Shown piece after piece: positions 12,421 to 32,200 of a stretch of 64,000 nucleotides of DNA; position 1 is the stretch's first letter; each line of letters begins with the position of its first letter. The notes under the pieces were generated by a model. That model saw only the letters and a list, made by a program, of their open reading frames with translations, had not been told where the DNA came from and did no database searches. The stretch is taken from the NCBI GenBank assembly GCA_017871115.1, contig JAFCIZ010000007.1, positions 1,860,001 to 1,924,000 on the forward strand, read 5' to 3'. This DNA comes from Cunninghamella blakesleeana (taxonomy: Eukaryota > Mucoromycota > Mucoromycetes > Mucorales > Cunninghamellaceae). The position numbers and the translations under genes were made by a program.

Positions 12421-13204
12421 CCGAGTGAATTTACTATTTTCAGCAGCTTTATGTACAGCTTTCGTTCCAACGCGCATTGCAGAAGCTAATTGAGGATCAT
12501 CAAGTATTACTTGGTTTTCTTGGGTTGCTAACATTTTACTAGGGTATGTTTCTGGAAGAAATCGATCAAGTACTTTTCCTAATAATAAATAATAATAATT
12601 TTAATAAATAGTAAAATATAAATAAGAAAAAATAAGATAAGAGATGAAAAAAACAAAATAAATAGGTCATGTTAAATATAGTGGACAATGAATAGAGTTA
12701 TAAGAACAATTAAATAAAGTTACATCATTACCATTTAAAGACAAGGTGCGCGGAGCTTGGACGGATAATAAATCCTCTATGTCATCTTTTGCCTTATTAT
12801 CTATAGGACAACCTCCTAAAAAAATTAAATAATACAATCATAAACAAATAAATAAATATTAATATATGATGGATATCTATATAATGATTTTTATTAATTT
12901 ATTTATATAGTTTACCGCTTTGATATGTAGTGCTATGTAATATTGATAAGAAAATGAAAGATGTAAATATAAATAAAAATATTTTTTTAGTAAAAATCAA
13001 AACTCATACAATTTATTTTTTTTCACACTAGCCGTATTTTTCCGGAAGACATCTAATTTTGTTTTGTTTTTTTGTTTTTCTTTACCATTTAGCCATTTGT
13101 TCGCCCAAGTTAGCACCTGGTATTTCTACTGGTGGTGCTTGACTTGTTCCAAAAGGACATCCACTTTCAGTTTGTAAAGGTTGAGAAAAAGGGCAAGCAC
13201 TCAT
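11226..13204 (-). CDS. Heme oxygenase, tail-anchored, with Cys-Pro motifs
   Basis: Eight exons (transcript order): 13204-13086, 12932-12916 (17 nt), 12815-12732, 12578-12422, 12288-12217, 12126-11864, 11748-11566, 11473-11226; 380 aa. It cleaves heme to biliverdin, iron and CO. Family marks: proximal histidine His116 in GTKAVHKAAEN, and the distal-helix motif YLGDLSGGQ. The extra N-terminal region (1-100) carries three Cys-Pro dipeptides (Cys4, Cys16, Cys48); Cys-Pro is the core of heme regulatory motifs, as in mammalian HO-2. The C-terminus has one hydrophobic helix (about 350-370) followed by a short basic end, so it is probably tail-anchored in the ER. The third Cys-Pro follows directly after the 17-nt exon, so splicing of that exon decides the head sequence. 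The stop lies 218 nt from the start of the coiled-coil gene. Confidence 0.92.
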
Positions 13205-13474
13205 GATTTATTGGTAATTTAAAGTTGGTAAAAATAAAAAAAAATAACAATTAGAATCAAATTAGATAATGTGATGAAAAAAATAAAAGAGTAAAAAAAA
13301 AAGAATATATAAAAAAAAGAATAAAAAAGAAGAGAAAGAGGGAAGAAAAGTAAGAAAAACCTTTATCAGATCTTTTAATGTGATTAAAAAAATCGTAATC
13401 TGATAATCATCAAAAAAACTTTAAACCTGAGTTTTAAAATTGATCAAATTAAAATCCATTTCATCAATTACAGT

Positions 13475-15863
13475 TTATTTTTTATAAATCAGTAACCCAT
13501 TAAACATATCAAAACTATTTCCATCTGGTTGTAATTCGTAGCGACTGTTGTCTTTTAAATCTCTCGCCACCAAAAATCCATAGTCTTTTGATATTCCTTG
13601 AATTCTTACTATAGCGTCGTCATGTGTTTTTAATGTAACCAATTGATCACTGGTGTAAAAGGTATAAAAATATATATAATTAGTATTTTGTTAAATAATA
13701 ATTATCTTCTTATTTTATTAAGTTACCTGTGTAACCACCGGCTATAATATCTTGAAAAGAACCATGACCCTATACCATTCTTGCAAAACTGACTATAAAA
13801 TGACTCAAAGGTGACCAAAATATTTGCTAAAACATCTTCTGATGACAATAATGGTAAAGATGGGTCATATGCTTTAATGATATCGTTGATAGAAGTAGTT
13901 GGGTATTTATTTGATAAATTTAATCCACATCCAATGATAATCATAAATTCATTGTCAACATAGTGAGAGTTGACCAATAATCCACCAATTTTTTCTAGGC
14001 CATGTTTATTATTGTTGATATTGCCTGTAATTTTGTTGCTGCCATTACTATTAGGTTTTAGCCCATAAATATCATTTGGCCATTTTAAATACAAAGGCAC
14101 TTGCTCATACCCTGCCCTTGTCCTTATACTTTCCACTACTGCTAAGGATATCAAGTATTGCAAAAATACAATAGGTGCATTTTTATGATTAAGAGAATGC
14201 CTAATTAATAAACTGAATTGTACTCCACCTTCCTGAGAAATCCATGAATTCCTTCCTCTGCCTTATATAAAAATTTAAATATAATAAAATAAAGAAACTT
14301 TAATTTATTGCATTATTCTATAAATATATATTATATATTATACTATATTATCAAATATGTTTTACCTCGACCAGCGATTTGATGAGTAGCTAATGTAATA
14401 GCTCCAGTAGGTAATGTGTTTGTAAACGAGAAATTTCTTTTCGCATTAAAAAAAAAAAATTAATCATTTTATATTATATATTTATATATTTTTCTTATCT
14501 ATTTATTTTAAACTTACTTGTCTAAAATAGTTTGTGTACTTTCAATAACATGAGCAAACAAAACAGTATTTCCAAATAGCATATTATCATTTTCATTTTT
14601 TCTTCTCCAAAAGTCCAGCATATTATAATAATTTTTAAAATCAAAAGTTGATATATGTTCATGAGTAGGATACTCATTATTATTAGTGGATGGATTCATA
14701 TAAAATAATTTTGTAATAGATGGTTTTCCTTCTTTTTTTCTTTGTAAAGATAATGAGTCTATAGCTTTGTTGGATATATTCAATGAGTTGATATTCTTTT
14801 CTAAATTATGATAATCATCTATATTTAACAAATGGAATGCATTATATGAACTTTCCAAAATGCTGGTAACAGGATTTGCAAGATCCGTCCAATTATTTAG
14901 TAATTGTGGAAATTCATTGACAGTAGCAGTTTGGTTCATAACTAAATACAATGGTGATTCAACAAATTGTTGCTGTTGTTGTTGTTTGATTTTTAATTGT
15001 TGATCTTGGTCATGATAAGGTAGTACAGCTAATCCCATTCTAGCAAAGAGAGCACGTAATAATAATTTTCTATCGTATTCTGAACTAATGATATCCTTCA
15101 TGACATTTTTTAGTGTATTTGTTATGATTGGACTATTTAGATCTTCCGGAGCCGCATCATACTCTAGGTGTGGGGCTATTAAAATAGCATTACCTTTTCC
15201 AATATGACAACCAACAATAGCAGCAGGGTGAGTTTCATCTGTGCATATTCCAGGATCTTCAAATCGAGCTAACACATCTACGTTAGGTAAATTTTCAGGA
15301 TGCACAAAATATCCACCTCCATTATAATATGTTAATATAGACGATTTTATAGGTAGTTGTTGTTGTTGATCATCATTAAGAGAAGCTGTATCATGTTGAT
15401 AATAAGGTTCCAAAATTGATTTATTCGGCAAGATGGAAACTGATCTGGCACCTTCTTCGCTATTATAAACAAATCCTGGATAAATAGTACCTCTACATAC
15501 ACCAGGATAAAATCTCAATTCACGTGATCCACATACTTTCATGATAGGATCATGTTTTTCAAATTCAATCAAGGAGGATCCATAATAAGCACCAGCACAT
15601 ATACCAAGATAATTGCCTCCATTTTCCACAAAAGTACGGATACGCTGATTCACTTGTCCATTTAAATCTTCACAATAAGGCGAATCTCTACCACCAGGTA
15701 TGACCAATAGAGAGCAATTTGTTTCCCAAGGTTCCTTTTTTAATACTTTCGCATTCACATAAATAATATCGTAGGCGTGACCAAGCAGCGATTTTAAGGA
15801 CAGATAAGTTTGATGTACTGAATTGGGCGCTGTACCTCGATCACGGTATAGCAATATATTCAT
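13475..15863 (-). CDS. BPL1: Biotin-protein ligase (holocarboxylase synthetase)
   Basis: Four exons: 15863-14518, 14436-14366, 14261-13727, 13649-13475; 708 aa, close to yeast Bpl1. It activates biotin with ATP and attaches it to acetyl-CoA and pyruvate carboxylases. The N-terminal half is the amidotransferase-like BPL_N domain (starts MNILLYRDRG; LLVIPGGRDSPY; GICAGAYYG). The catalytic half shows the biotin/AMP loop GRGRGRNSW (about 471-479), KWPNDI, KIGGLLV and GCGLN, and ends with the C-terminal domain (KDYGFL, QPDGNSFDMFNGL). The chosen ATG matches the usual MN[VI]L start; the open frame runs 36 codons further upstream but has no ATG before a stop. A six-CAG/CAA-like Gln run sits just ahead of the start, in the leader. 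Confidence 0.95.
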
Positions 15864-17994
15864 TAATGTCCTTTGTTGTTGTTGTTGTTGAGTGAATCGA
15901 AAAGGAAAATAAAAGAGAGGTCGAAAGACCGGATGGTGACGTTTATATAGGCGAAAGGTTGAAAAAAACAATTCGATACAGAATTTATATTGATTTTAAT
16001 TATATTAATATATATTAATATATATATACGAGTAGTTAAAAAAAAAAAATGAGAGAGAAAGGAAAAAAAATTAAGCCAAAAAAAAAATTCCCATGAGTTA
16101 AATTTTTTTTTACCCCCGCCCATTACATAAGAGAATTAATCATTTAACGCTTCTCTACTTTATATATGTATTCAATTTTTATATAATTTTAAAAAAATAA
16201 ATAAATAAACAGTTATTAGAATTAAAAAATATATTATTCGCTTTTAAGAAATTAAAATTTTTATTCAAAATTTAATACTTCATGCTTAATAATTATTTGA
16301 TTTCATAATTTTTAGCCCAATTAACAGTTTTCATAGAATGATCTTACAGTCAAATATATTTCTACCCATATTGATAATAGACTAATTTATAATAAATTTT
16401 AATATAGCAATAAAATTGCCATTCTATATATGTAGAATAATTTTCATAAGATGATATTAATTACTGGCGGATTAAATTAAATAATTATACTTACGATAGA
16501 TATATTCTTTTACATTACTATAACTTTTGTATATAAATACATACATTCATACATATACACTTAAAAAAAAGAAGATTAAAAGAACTATCAATAGCCGTAG
16601 CAGAAACATCAGAAAAATTTTTTCAGCAAAATCAGTAGGTAGAATAGAAAAGGAATATCATTCCAGTTATAGCGATTAAAATAAAATAAGACGTTAATAA
16701 TAGGTAGTACGATCTCTGCGTTGAAAGAATGTTATATTACTATACATATTTATTTTTATTCTTATTTTATGCCTTTAATATTTTTGTTCATGTTAAGATG
16801 GATTCCAATTTAAATGAAAGAACTACTGTTAAAGCTGTAGTTCATAGTATCTTGTACATTTTTATCTTTATTACCGTTTTTAAACTAAGAAAAAAAATAC
16901 AAAACAAATGAATAATCAATTTTTATCGATATAAAAGCAGTTCCCGTATTATTTTACTAATTATTTTTTATATTAATCATTCGTATGAATTTCAATGAAG
17001 TCTGGCACATATGACCTTTTTTATGGTGCTTAAATAAGCCTAAAAAAATTGTTCTCTAATTTTTTTATAGGACTATCGAGAGCTGCTAACATTGATGCAT
17101 TTGCCAAGGTTTTCCAGTGGTCAAGTTTTACATATATTTGATTGAAGTATAAGTTCTAATGACACTCTGATAACAATATTTAAAATTTTAAGACTTCGTA
17201 TAAATATGCAAGTATAATAAAAACTAAAGTTGCATAAAAAAATTTTTAATAAAATAGTTAAAAAGATTTGAATAGAATTAGGGAAAAAATTAACTGACAA
17301 AATTTAAATTTTTTCTCTTCAGTTTCTTTTCAACCTATAATGTTTTTTTCTCATCTTGAACTAATTTATACCTAGGTTAGAAGATAGTTTGATCAACAAA
17401 TTGTGCATGTTTTTAGAATTTAGTTGTAATATAAATGCTCATCAGATTAATCATTAGAACTTGAACGGCTCTTTAACCCTTCAACAGTTACTTCTGTTAA
17501 TTTTCTTAATAAATCCAAACTATCGGAAATGACTATATGATTAATACATGTCAATTTATCTATGCGCGTCTATATTATTTTTATTTTTTTATTTTTTTTT
17601 ATCATTAGCCTTTTGAAAAGTTTGGTAAGAATTCAACCTATGAATATTGTAATATATAATATTAATTTCTTACATAAATATATTATGTATATATATATGA
17701 TATATATAAAAAAAATGGATAATCATAAAATTAATTGTATACTAAAAGCCTATTCCATCAATTATACATACTGGCTAAAATTATATAATATTGATCCCAT
17801 GTAAATAAAATAATATTTAGCAAAAAAGATATAGCTTCTGAATAAAATAGTTTCAATAAATACAAATTAACTCTGATTTTTGAAAAAAAGAAAAAAGTAA
17901 AAAATAGATCAAAAGTTAAAAAAAACTTTTAAAAAAAACAAATAAATATATGGATGATAAAATGTGTAAATTTATGTATAAAGGTATAATTAAA
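15864..17994. other. Intergenic region with degraded coding-like blocks
   Basis: No intact gene could be built. On the minus strand several blocks read like coding sequence: 17559-17447 (preceded by an AG acceptor, ends TAA; contains ISDSLDLLRKLTEVTVEGLK), 17146-17030 (38 codons, contains WKTLANASMLAALDSPIKK) and 16731-16609 (41 codons, contains NAEIVLPIINVLFYFNRYNW). They are separated by stops and frame changes. A 60-codon plus-strand frame at 16729-16911 with a hydrophobic start overlaps them and is not convincing. Confidence 0.4.
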
Positions 17995-19635
17995 CTATTC
18001 AATTGTTTGCTTTGGAAGTCGTTTGTATCCATTTGTTCTTTTATATATTAACCATATAATTAACCCAATAATATTGATAATAACAATCATCCCCAATATA
18101 TTATTATAAGTACCATCCTCAAGTGAAGAAAGAAATGAGGAATTATTTTCATTTAGTCTTTGGTGCTGTATTTGTTTGAGAACGTCGTAAGCAAATTCGT
18201 CTTTTTTCGATGGAATCCATTGATATGAATCATAGGGTGGACCATCCGTTACATATTTCCATTTCACTGTATCCATACAAGTATTATCCACAATAAAGCG
18301 GTTCTTTCTTTCTATTGCATTGGTAATATTGTATTCTATTGCATTTTGCCTTGATTTCCATGTAGTAGCAAGATGGCGGCATAATGAACACCAACTGACT
18401 CGATAGTTATGTGCACCTTGATCGCTCCAAAGATTTATGAATGTTGCATCTAAACGCTCTATTGGTGGTTTAATTAAAGCATCTGCACGATATTGAAAGT
18501 AAGCAAGGTAAGCATCATCATTTTCATCTAAGAATTTAATATATTTAGCTAAATCACGTGGATCAGGATATGCATCCATTCGAATTGCTGCTCTATTATT
18601 TGGTAAATACCCTTCATATGAGGCTGGTCCATCAATGATCGGTACTGCTGAATATTTTAATGTATCTGCCAATTTTTCAGTCACTATAATGGTTATAAAT
18701 GAATACATACATACATATATATATATATTGTCATCCTATTAGTACAATTCTTTTTTTACATCTCCATTTTAGAGTAAATAAGTATATTACCGTAATCTTC
18801 ACAATTTGAATTTTCAACAGCCAAATAGAATTTATACTCTGACATAAGTTGTTCACGAGATTTTTTATCAGGAAAATCTTCTGTATTAAGACAGCTACTA
18901 TAACTATCTACCTTAATATATTTCATTAATTCTTCTATATAATATTGGCGCCCATTTGAAGCATTACAATTTCTTGCAATCCATAATATAGGTGCTTTTT
19001 TTGTTTTTTGTTTCATAAAATCAGTCGGCAATACCCTATTTGCTACATCCATCACAATTGGGCTATAGTAAGGAAAAAAATATTGACTTTTGCGGTGATA
19101 AGAGGCAAGGTAATCAAAATCTGCCATTTTAGCTGGATCTGATCTAAAATTCGACGAAAAAGGGGTTTCTTGTGAATACAATATCCATGGTTGACCAGGT
19201 TCTATAATTAATATATATATAATAATAAAGAGTTAAAGCAATTATATTAAATATAAATACATAAAAAATATATGTGTAGATATTTTTTATCATTATACTT
19301 TTAGATGGACCATGGAATTCATAATCAGGAGCGTGAAAAACAATAGCATCAGCATTTTCAGTGTCATCTATGCTAGGAGTAATTGTACACCAAGAGCTTG
19401 CTGTGGTTAAGTTGGCTTGGTATCCATCTGGTATTAAACATTCATCTTCTATTGGTTTATCCTTCCCTAAGTAATATATAACAATAATAATAAATATTAG
19501 AATCAGTATATATAGTAATACATAAAAGCTATGGTATCCTATTCCAATTTTTCTACCTTCGAACATAATGCTGTTAAACCATCTTGTATAATGTACAATA
19601 TAAATAGGATTTATAATCGTATCCGTATTATTCAT
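17995..19635 (-). CDS. GT10 alpha-fucosyltransferase, Golgi type
   Basis: Three exons: 19635-19299, 19201-18791, 18683-17995; 478 aa. GT10 enzymes transfer fucose from GDP-fucose, usually in alpha-1,3/4 linkage, to glycans in the Golgi. The signature is YLAVENSNCEDYVTEKL (about 238-254), split by the second intron; upstream lie DAIVFHAPDYEFHGP, GQPWILYSQETP and PILWIARNCNASNGR. The N-terminal signal anchor is residues about 35-58 with a short cytoplasmic tail, a type II layout. Unusually, a second hydrophobic helix lies near the C-terminus (about 440-462) followed by a basic tail, so the enzyme may be held at both ends. Fucose-containing polymers are known from Mucorales; the acceptor here is unknown. 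Confidence 0.92.
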
Positions 19636-19939
19636 TTCGTTAATATTTTTATTGTATATACATATATATATATTTATATAATAGTAATAAAAAAGTTATA
19701 AATAAAGGAGAGAAATATTAAAAAAGGCAAAATTTGTTTGCCAACTTTAAAAATAACGGAGTTTTAAAACGTCTCAACGTTAATTTTTAAGTTTTTTAAG
19801 CATAAAGTATTTTTGATTAAATATTAAAGATAAACATTTTAACATACACTTTACTGTCAAAAAGTGAAGTTTTAGCATTATTTGAGAGATATTTTTATAA
19901 TTTCTTGAATTTAATATAAATTATTGTATTGATTTATAT

Positions 19940-20165
19940 TTATACATGCATATCAACATATTTAATATTATCCTCAACAAATTCGGTGCTATCACCAATA
20001 ATATTTATGTAATATAACCTGAAATGTTTTTTTCTTGTTTTCCAGATTACATGTTCTGGGAATAGATGCTACAAAAATGTGTGCATTTTGAAACAAATCA
20101 AGAGAAAAATAACTATGGTAGGAAATGTTGAATAAAGCTTAAATACCAAGACAGGCCGACTCAGA
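19940..20165 (-). pseudogene. Disabled coding remnant between FUT and ECM29
   Basis: Minus-strand sequence reads as about 58 codons with one internal TAA, containing NAHIFVASIPRTCNLENKKK, then goes out of frame; the adjacent frame carries on with GDSTEFVEDNIKYVDMHV and a TAA stop. One stop and one frame break in such a short piece point to a decayed gene fragment. I do not recognise the parent protein. It lies in the divergent promoter interval of the fucosyltransferase and ECM29 genes. Confidence 0.35.
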
Positions 20166-20222
20166 AACAAAAAAAAATAGGTTATATATTTATATATGCC
20201 TTTTTTCTCTAATTTCTTTATC

Positions 20223-20245
20223 TTTTTTTTTTTTTTTTTAAAAAA
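20223..20245. promoter_or_regulatory. T-tract/A-tract in ECM29 promoter
   Basis: About 17 thymines followed by six adenines, some 205 nt before the ECM29 start. Long poly(dA:dT) tracts exclude nucleosomes in fungal promoters; its role here is inferred from position. Confidence 0.4.
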
Positions 20246-20450
20246 TAAATAAATAAATAAATACAGATATATTACGTACCTTCATATGTACAAAGAGGTT
20301 ACGTAAATGTAAGTATACGCAAAATTTCCAATTCGGGAAGACGATATTATTTTTTAAAGACAGTAAATTTTCTAAAAAATTTACGTGTTCCTTTTTTTTT
20401 TCTTTCTCTTTTTTATTATCACTTTTTATTATTTTTAATATTTATTCAAT

Positions 20451-28350
<7,900 letters not shown>

Positions 28351-29216
28351 ATAATTTCTGTAGAAAATCCTGTTTTTTTTTTTAATTACATAATTTTTAA
28401 TATATATTCGCCATTAACTACCATCTTGAAATTGGGATACTTTATTAGATTTTTATATAAAATTTTAATAAAGTTATATTGATTAAAATTTAAAATAAAA
28501 TATTATATACATAAATAAAATAAAATTTTATTTTTTTAAACATAGATGGATTGATTTCATGGCATACAAATATTATTTATACTATAAATAATTGTAAATT
28601 TATCCTTGCGTTTGACCTATTAATACATGAATTTGTTTATTAGTGATGCACTTTAAGCATTTTTTTTATATTCTCTAAATTTTAATTCTTTATAATACGA
28701 TTTTATAATAGAATATGTTAATCTAAAATAGCTTTTCAGCGTACCATTCATCTATATATAAGTTATAAAGTATTACTTAATCTTTTTTTTCAATATTTTT
28801 CTTAATAAAAACTAGTTTCCCCTCCTTTTTTTCAATCACTTTCTATTAAATAATATTCAAAAAACTAATACCATTCAAATTACTATTATCATTGATTTCC
28901 TACAATTGCTTTAATTATAGAAATGGTAAGGTTTAAAAACAGAATATAAGGAACTTTTTCTTTTGAAGTTTTTAAAACTTCGATAACTTCCGCACCGATT
29001 TTTTTTTAGCTGTAAACTGTTATTATTATTTCTATTATTAAAGAACGGTGCATGATTTTTCGTACTGGTAAAAGCTTTATTTATCAAATTGAATATAAGT
29101 ATCACTAAGCCATTATAATATAATATACCAATTTTTATTTATTTATAATCAAAAAATCAAATATTGTAGCAACATTATACATAAGTATATAATTATTAAT
29201 TATATAAAAGGTAAAA
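28351..29216. other. Convergent 3' intergenic region
   Basis: Separates the 3' ends of ECM29 and the UFD4-like gene. AATAAA-type polyadenylation signals are frequent by composition (for example near 28466). A 65-codon minus-strand frame (28911-29105) opens with GTG, not ATG, and holds a basic Asn-rich stretch; I do not call it a gene. Confidence 0.5.
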
Positions 29217-32200
29217 TTATGATAAAAGGAAACTATCCTTTCCTTCAGCAATTGCAGTTTTGAGACGCTGTAGCATAATTTCTTTATCAGTATAGTCAGG
29301 CATTTTGAAATAATTAGCACATGTCATTACAGAAGGTAGATAATCGTCAGCTTTTAATGGAGCATCGGTAACTTTTCGAACAACAGTAAACAATGGACGA
29401 AGCGCTTTCCAACCTATTGAAAAAATATAATATAAAATAAAATGTTATTTAAATATTATTATTATAATTATATATATATATTTATTTATGTATGTATGAA
29501 TTTTTTTTATAAAAAAAAAACTTACCACCAATAGGCAATCTAGGACTACCAGTAGTAAATTGTAAGAAATCACGACGACCTTGAAGATCTAATTCTGATA
29601 ATATCTCCAATAAATTTCTTACAGAACGACTTTGCATAGTGAATCCATGATCTGCTTTTATGCTATCTTCCAGTGCTTTTGTATAAAATAAAACAAAAAT
29701 AAAGGTTAATGGTTAAATACATAAAAAAGAATCATTATATCTATATCTGTCAATGTTTATAATATTTTATCTATATACACTTACTTTTTAATGACCAATC
29801 TTCTTCAAATGTACCAAAAAGAAGTACCAATTCTTCATAGGTTAGTATTTTTAAATCGTCTATAGGGAAGCATTCATTAAATCCTGACCTAAAAGCATCA
29901 ATTTGTTTAGAAACACCTGAACCAACGTAGGTATCAATAAGCAATTCAAGATATTCAGATACATTTTGAATAGTTACAGGAACTTCATCCCCTTGAGACT
30001 ATTGAATAGTAAAATTAGTATAAATATTAACACCGTATTAAAATAAATATAATGTAATAAAAATTACCTTTAAGTTTTGATTAGTTTTACTTCCAGGTAT
30101 TGTAAAATATAAGCACAAATCGTCTATAGTGATGCCATCTATTTGAATATTTTTGACAGCTTCTTGCTTTTCACTTGAAGTCTAAAAATGTCATAATTAT
30201 ATAAAAAAAATATTAATATAAATAGCATTAGTATATATATAAATATTAAAATAAAAATAATTGTTTATTGATGATATTTACCAATGAAGTGTCATTATAT
30301 ATATCTTGTTTTTTATCTACAAAGGATTGAAGAAGTTTAATAGATTTTCCAATAACAGGGTCAACTTGCTATTTGGTATTAAAAAAATAAAAATAAAAAA
30401 ACAATAAGTAATATAACTGATGAGATTAGTATTGATTTAGATATAACATAATTTTTTTCTATTTTTTAAAAAAAATAAAAATAAAAATAGAAATATGAAT
30501 ACTAACAACTTACACAAATTAATTCTATTGGTGAGTAATCAGCCGAAAATACCAATTTGAAGAAGGGTACACTAAATTGCATATCAATTATTCTAAAGTC
30601 AAGCATAGCCCTTGCAACGAATCTTCCAAGTGTTTTAAATAAAGATAATATGCGCTTTATATTACTAGATGATGTTGATTTAGAATCATTTGAATCGATA
30701 AGTGGTCGAGGGAATAATCCATTTGGTGCATAAACATAAAGGCTGTGGTCATTATTATCATGCTCTTGAGGATAGGTATTATTATTATTATTATTATCGT
30801 CATCATCGCGCCATAAACCAAGTGATTTCTTACAAAACTCTTTAGACGTGGCTGAATAGAATTCTAAAGTAGGTCCCAAACCAGTACCTTCTTCATCAAC
30901 ATATTCTATTTCAATGACAGAACTTGAATTTGCAAGTAGCTCCAACATTTTAATGGCCGATTCTAACATTTGATTGCGCATGATTCGTACTTTTTGTCGC
31001 TCCAAACGTCCAAGCAAAGATGAGTTTTGTTGCGATTCATCTGAAATACCACCACGAGCACCCATATGTTGATTTCTCATTTGTAAGCTTTGCCATCTTG
31101 AAATTAAACGGGTATATCCGTATGATGTACTTTGAATAAATAAAAATCTAGTTTCAAATGGTAATAAAAATGGCGTTTCGCGAGCAATAGAATAGAGCCA
31201 AGTAGGAATGCAGTTACTTGCTACAATTAAATATTCTTCAAGTTGTCTATTGGCCTTAGCTATTAATTTTCGGTTCAAGAATAAGCTGTTGAATTCTACT
31301 TGTTTAGATGTATTGTTAGTTCCATCATGATCATTATCGCTGTAAAGGGAATGGAAAGCTTTTAAAAGTCCGAGTACACTGTTACAAATATTTACATTAT
31401 CAAATTCATCAGATTTAGTTGTAGTAGTTAAAGTAGATTCTAGTGATATTTTGTCTTGGTTACTATTTTCATCATCTGTTCCATTGTTGCTATTGTTATT
31501 ATTGGCATCACTAGGTGATTGGTCGTTGTTATCGACTTCATCTAATGATGTATTGATTTGTTTGCCATCTTCGACCCATACACGTTGGTATTCTACAGGA
31601 TAAGAACTTATCCAAATATTCCGTAATGATGATGGATTAGTTCGACGATATTCTGCTTCTGATTTGTGGATGGCACCATATATGGTCGTATCACTAGGAA
31701 TTATTTTTGAATTGATTGAAAATTTAATACACCAGTGTCCTTTTGATTTAGTTGACAAAGATGTTGATGATTCATTTCCAAAAGCAGTCGCTTGTGTGTT
31801 TGATGACTCTCCATTCTTATGTTGGTGTGGATTAGTATCGTCCAGTTGCTTATTAATATGGTCATCTAAATCTAATTTATTAGCATTCTGTATGTCTTCT
31901 TGTTCTTCATCACTGGGTATTATATCACGAGTTACTACAGAATTCGATGATAATTCATTATCATTATTATTAATATTGTCTTCTTCACCTTCTTCAATAA
32001 TATTACCACCACTCGTAACGGAAAGGCGTCTTGCACCATCAACAGAAGTAGATGATTCTTGGGTGTTGTTATTAAACTCATTATTGTCGTTATTTACGCC
32101 ATCATCATCACCATCATCACCTTCATCTTCATCTTCATCATCTTCATCGCCTTCACCATCATCAAGAAGTGCAAATCTGGATAATAAATACTCTTCAATA

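Noticed and set aside
15864..15971. N-terminal 36-codon extension of BPL1 resembling a mitochondrial presequence
   Set aside because: The extension begins with TTG and there is no ATG before an upstream stop; homologues start at the internal MNILLY.
16729..16911. 60-codon plus-strand frame with hydrophobic start
   Set aside because: Composition equals AT drift, no splice or promoter support, and it overlaps minus-strand coding-like remnants.
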